Below are positions 63,893 through 64,000 of a DNA stretch of 64,000 nt, one piece after another; position 1 is the stretch's first letter; each line of letters starts with the position of its first letter. Under the pieces are notes generated by a model. That model worked only from the letters and a program-made list of their open reading frames with translations, had not been told where the DNA came from and did no database searches. Origin of the DNA: Geodermatophilus bullaregiensis (lineage in GTDB: Bacteria > Actinomycetota > Actinomycetes > Mycobacteriales > Geodermatophilaceae); assembly GCF_016907675.1 (NCBI RefSeq), contig NZ_JAFBCJ010000001.1, forward strand, positions 62,001 through 126,000. Direction: 5' to 3'. The translations under genes were made by a program, and so were the position numbers.

Positions 63893-64000
63893 GCAGCCGG
63901 CGCGACCTCGCGGCCGCGGGCGACCACGACGCGCGGCCGCTGCAGGCCGGTCACGTCGGCGGTGAGGTCGCCGTCGGCCACCAGGAGGTCGGCGTCGTGG
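63889..64000 (-). CDS. C-terminal end of an amidohydrolase (5' end outside window)
   Basis: The last 37 codons are visible, reading HDADLLVADGDL, then RPRVVVARGREVAPAA before TAG. The pattern of an Asp-rich DADLLV strand followed by a VVVARGREV strand is the usual end of amidohydrolase/cytosine-deaminase-type enzymes, where the small beta-domain closes. Nothing more can be said from this piece. Confidence 0.6.
   Translation of the reverse strand, partial: HDADLLVADGDLTADVTGLQRPRVVVARGREVAPAA

Overview
The window is about 75% GC, with GTG starts, GTGA/ATGA overlaps and mycothiol genes (mshC, a mycothiol-type maleylpyruvate isomerase homologue). Together with DUF3090, DUF5703, SCO1664-family and MSMEG_4193-type genes this indicates an actinobacterium, most likely of the Geodermatophilaceae (Blastococcus/Geodermatophilus/Modestobacter type). 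The family is an inference from gene content and style. All calls come from reading the sequence; no database search was run.

Region 1 (1 to about 15.9 kb) is an accessory defence island ending at the 3' side of a tRNA-Leu(GAG) gene. It starts with the C-terminal part of a DISARM DrmA-type helicase and a DrmB (DUF1998) protein on the + strand. Facing them is a tightly overlapping minus-strand operon: C5-cytosine methyltransferase, Vsr mismatch endonuclease, an unrecognised 165-aa protein, a McrB-like AAA+ ATPase and a PD-(D/E)XK nuclease in the McrC position. Between the two blocks lies a cassette bracketed by two nearly identical inverted 326-bp IS5-type transposase remnants. It holds a TPR-CHAT protease, a small three-helix membrane protein and an IS701-type remnant. 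A large divergent serine-recombinase-like gene, a palindromic divergent promoter region and a partial duplication of the tRNA 3' end complete the island.

Region 2 (16 to 30 kb) is ordinary chromosome: a GGDEF protein, M20 peptidase, SDR, quinone oxidoreductase, DUF5703, a HugZ-like protein behind a DtxR/IdeR-type iron box, a RecD2-like helicase, an aldo/keto reductase and uppP. The phosphoglycerate-mutase-like/DUF3090/SCO1664 trio follows. Two inverted copies of an 81-bp twin-hairpin intergenic element lie here.

Region 3 (29 to 42 kb) has a SorC-type regulator divergent from glpD-glpF-glpK, with a perfect palindromic operator between them. It continues with mshC, a dGTPase, a PAC2 protein and metH. 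A membrane-anchored NACHT NTPase sits between metH and ackA-pta.

Region 4 (49 to 64 kb) has an MFS transporter, a copper module (copC, copD and a cupredoxin reading frame with no visible start), a CHRD protein and a class F sortase. Next is a MimR/AcoR-type regulator divergent from amidohydrolase, DUF59 and alcohol dehydrogenase genes; these look like the accessory part of a propane/acetone (Mim/Prm) monooxygenase cluster without the monooxygenase. The window closes with an APC permease, a ThrE-type exporter, a HAD phosphatase and the end of an amidohydrolase.
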